From: Candidatus Colwellia aromaticivorans
Lineage (GTDB): Bacteria; Pseudomonadota; Gammaproteobacteria; Enterobacterales; Alteromonadaceae
NCBI RefSeq assembly: GCF_003333305.1
Contig: NZ_QOLD01000081.1
Coordinates: 1 to 64,000, forward strand
Direction of reading: 5' to 3'
Length of the DNA stretch: 64,000 nucleotides
Shown: one piece after another, positions 63,330 through 64,000 of the stretch
Layout: every line of letters begins with the position of its first letter
Numbering within the stretch: the stretch's first letter is position 1
Made by a program: the position numbers and the translations under genes
The notes under the pieces: generated by a model
What the model saw: the letters and a program-made list of their open reading frames with translations, nothing else
Told to the model about the DNA's origin: nothing
Database searches by the model: none

Positions 63330-63407
63330 CACATTAATTATTTGAGTATAAACGTTAAATTCTGTACTATTGCAGCCATTATTACCATCAAAAAACACTA
63401 TTTATTC

Positions 63408-64000
63408 ATGTCTACAGCTATTTCTTCTAACAGTTTACCAAAAAAGCGCAAAATATTAGTTACTTGTGCTCTTCCTTACGCTAATGGTTCAATTCATTTA
63501 GGCCATTTACTTGAACATATTCAAACCGATATTTGGGTAAGATTTCAGCGAATGCGTGGACATGAAACTTACTTTGTTTGTGCTGATGATGCTCATGGCA
63601 CACCAATCATGCTTAAAGCACAAGAACTAGGGATCACTCCAGAAGAGATGATCAATGGCATACGTGAAGAGCATATGGCTGATTTTGCCGATTTCCATAT
63701 TAGCTTTGATAATTATCACTCAACTCACACTGAAGAAAACCAAGCGTTTGCTAGCGATATTTATAATCGTTTGCATGAAAAAGGTCATATTAAAACACGC
63801 GTTATTTCTCAACTTTATGATCCTGAGAAAGGGATGTTTTTACCTGACCGTTTTATTAAAGGCACCTGCCCTAAATGTAAAAGCGAAGATGAAAATGGAG
63901 ATAGCTGCGATAACTGTGGTGCAACCTACTCACCTACCGAGGTTATTAATCCTCGCTCAGTAGTATCCGGTGCTACGCCAATATTGAAAGATTCTGAACA
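63408..64000 (+). CDS. metG: Methionyl-tRNA synthetase, N-terminal part (cut by window edge)
   Basis: 197 codons to the window end with no stop. Class I synthetase: [20 protein letters not shown] contains the HIGH motif as [16 protein letters not shown] follows, and the zinc knuckle CPKC / CDNCG lies in the CP insertion. Charges tRNA-Met with methionine. The KMSKS loop and C-terminal domain lie outside. Divergent from apbC. Confidence 0.97.
   Translation, partial: MSTAISSNSLPKKRKILVTCALPYANGSIHLGHLLEHIQTDIWVRFQRMRGHETYFVCADDAHGTPIMLKAQELGITPEEMINGIREEHMADFADFHISFDNYHSTHTEENQAFASDIYNRLHEKGHIKTRVISQLYDPEKGMFLPDRFIKGTCPKCKSEDENGDSCDNCGATYSPTEVINPRSVVSGATPILKDSE

Noticed and set aside
63072-63398. 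Overlapping ORFs on both strands within repeat H
   Set aside because: They arise from the palindromic repeat; the same sequence does not stay open in copies A and B.

Overview
The window looks like chromosomal DNA of a marine, cold-adapted gammaproteobacterium of the order Alteromonadales, most like Colwellia or Thalassotalea. The base composition is AT-rich. Several families typical of that order are present (DUF3083, DUF5062, DUF2835, the prpR-prpB-prpC-acnD-prpF cluster, NAD-dependent large glutamate dehydrogenase), and so are many dispersed palindromic repeats. This assignment comes from gene content and protein resemblance only; no database search was run.

Layout. 1-490: the 5' end of a probable group II intron, cut by the window edge and sitting directly behind a terminator hairpin. 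643-733: tRNA-Ser. 1094-7032 (minus): a small membrane protein, the transglutaminase/DUF58/MoxR trio, and aroG. 7263-14182: a nucleoside-salvage region (add, xapX-like, deoD, deoB, udk, nupC, deoC) that ends in a thymidine kinase pseudogene broken by a repeat. 14194-15726: DUF5062 and DUF3083 genes. 15787-22949 (minus): a tightly packed nine-gene operon made of a periplasmic thioredoxin, a Gly/Cys-tailed lipoprotein (DUF4266), an outer-membrane DUF3570 protein, an ApbE-like protein, a two-component system, an iron-type cupredoxin, a degenerate FTR1-like permease and an outer-membrane-like protein. 23220-27204 (plus): asnB and a TonB-dependent receptor. 27214-44553 (minus): pyrD, gdh, a MMPL/YCF48/DUF1329/DUF1302 block, DUF2835 and pepN. 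44598-53180 (minus): nhaC-type antiporter, prc, proQ, a small acidic protein, an msrC pseudogene, SIMPL and DUF2057 proteins, and prpF. 53379-58914: the rest of the methylcitrate cluster with its GntR regulator and a palindromic operator. 59128-59773: a tRNA operon (Ala, Glu x3) with a strong promoter and terminator. 60199-64000: a YvcK-like gene, dcd, apbC/mrp and the start of metG.

How the genes work together. The deo/nup/udk/add genes feed nucleosides into purine/pyrimidine and pentose pools, but deoxythymidine phosphorylation by Tdk has been lost here. The prp cluster oxidises propionyl-CoA to pyruvate and succinate. The DUF1302/DUF1329/YCF48/MMPL block looks like one envelope transport module and interrupts what I recall as a pepN-DUF2835-gdh-pyrD order in vibrios.

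The best candidate for an undescribed system is the nine-gene operon at 15787-22949. It couples an apparent lipoprotein-maturation or redox module to an iron-transport-like module whose metal motif is altered, under its own PmrA/QseB-like two-component system, with a matching direct-repeat box at 23015-23031. Two pseudogenes (tdk, msrC) and at least seven palindromic repeat elements show a genome under active small-scale remodelling.
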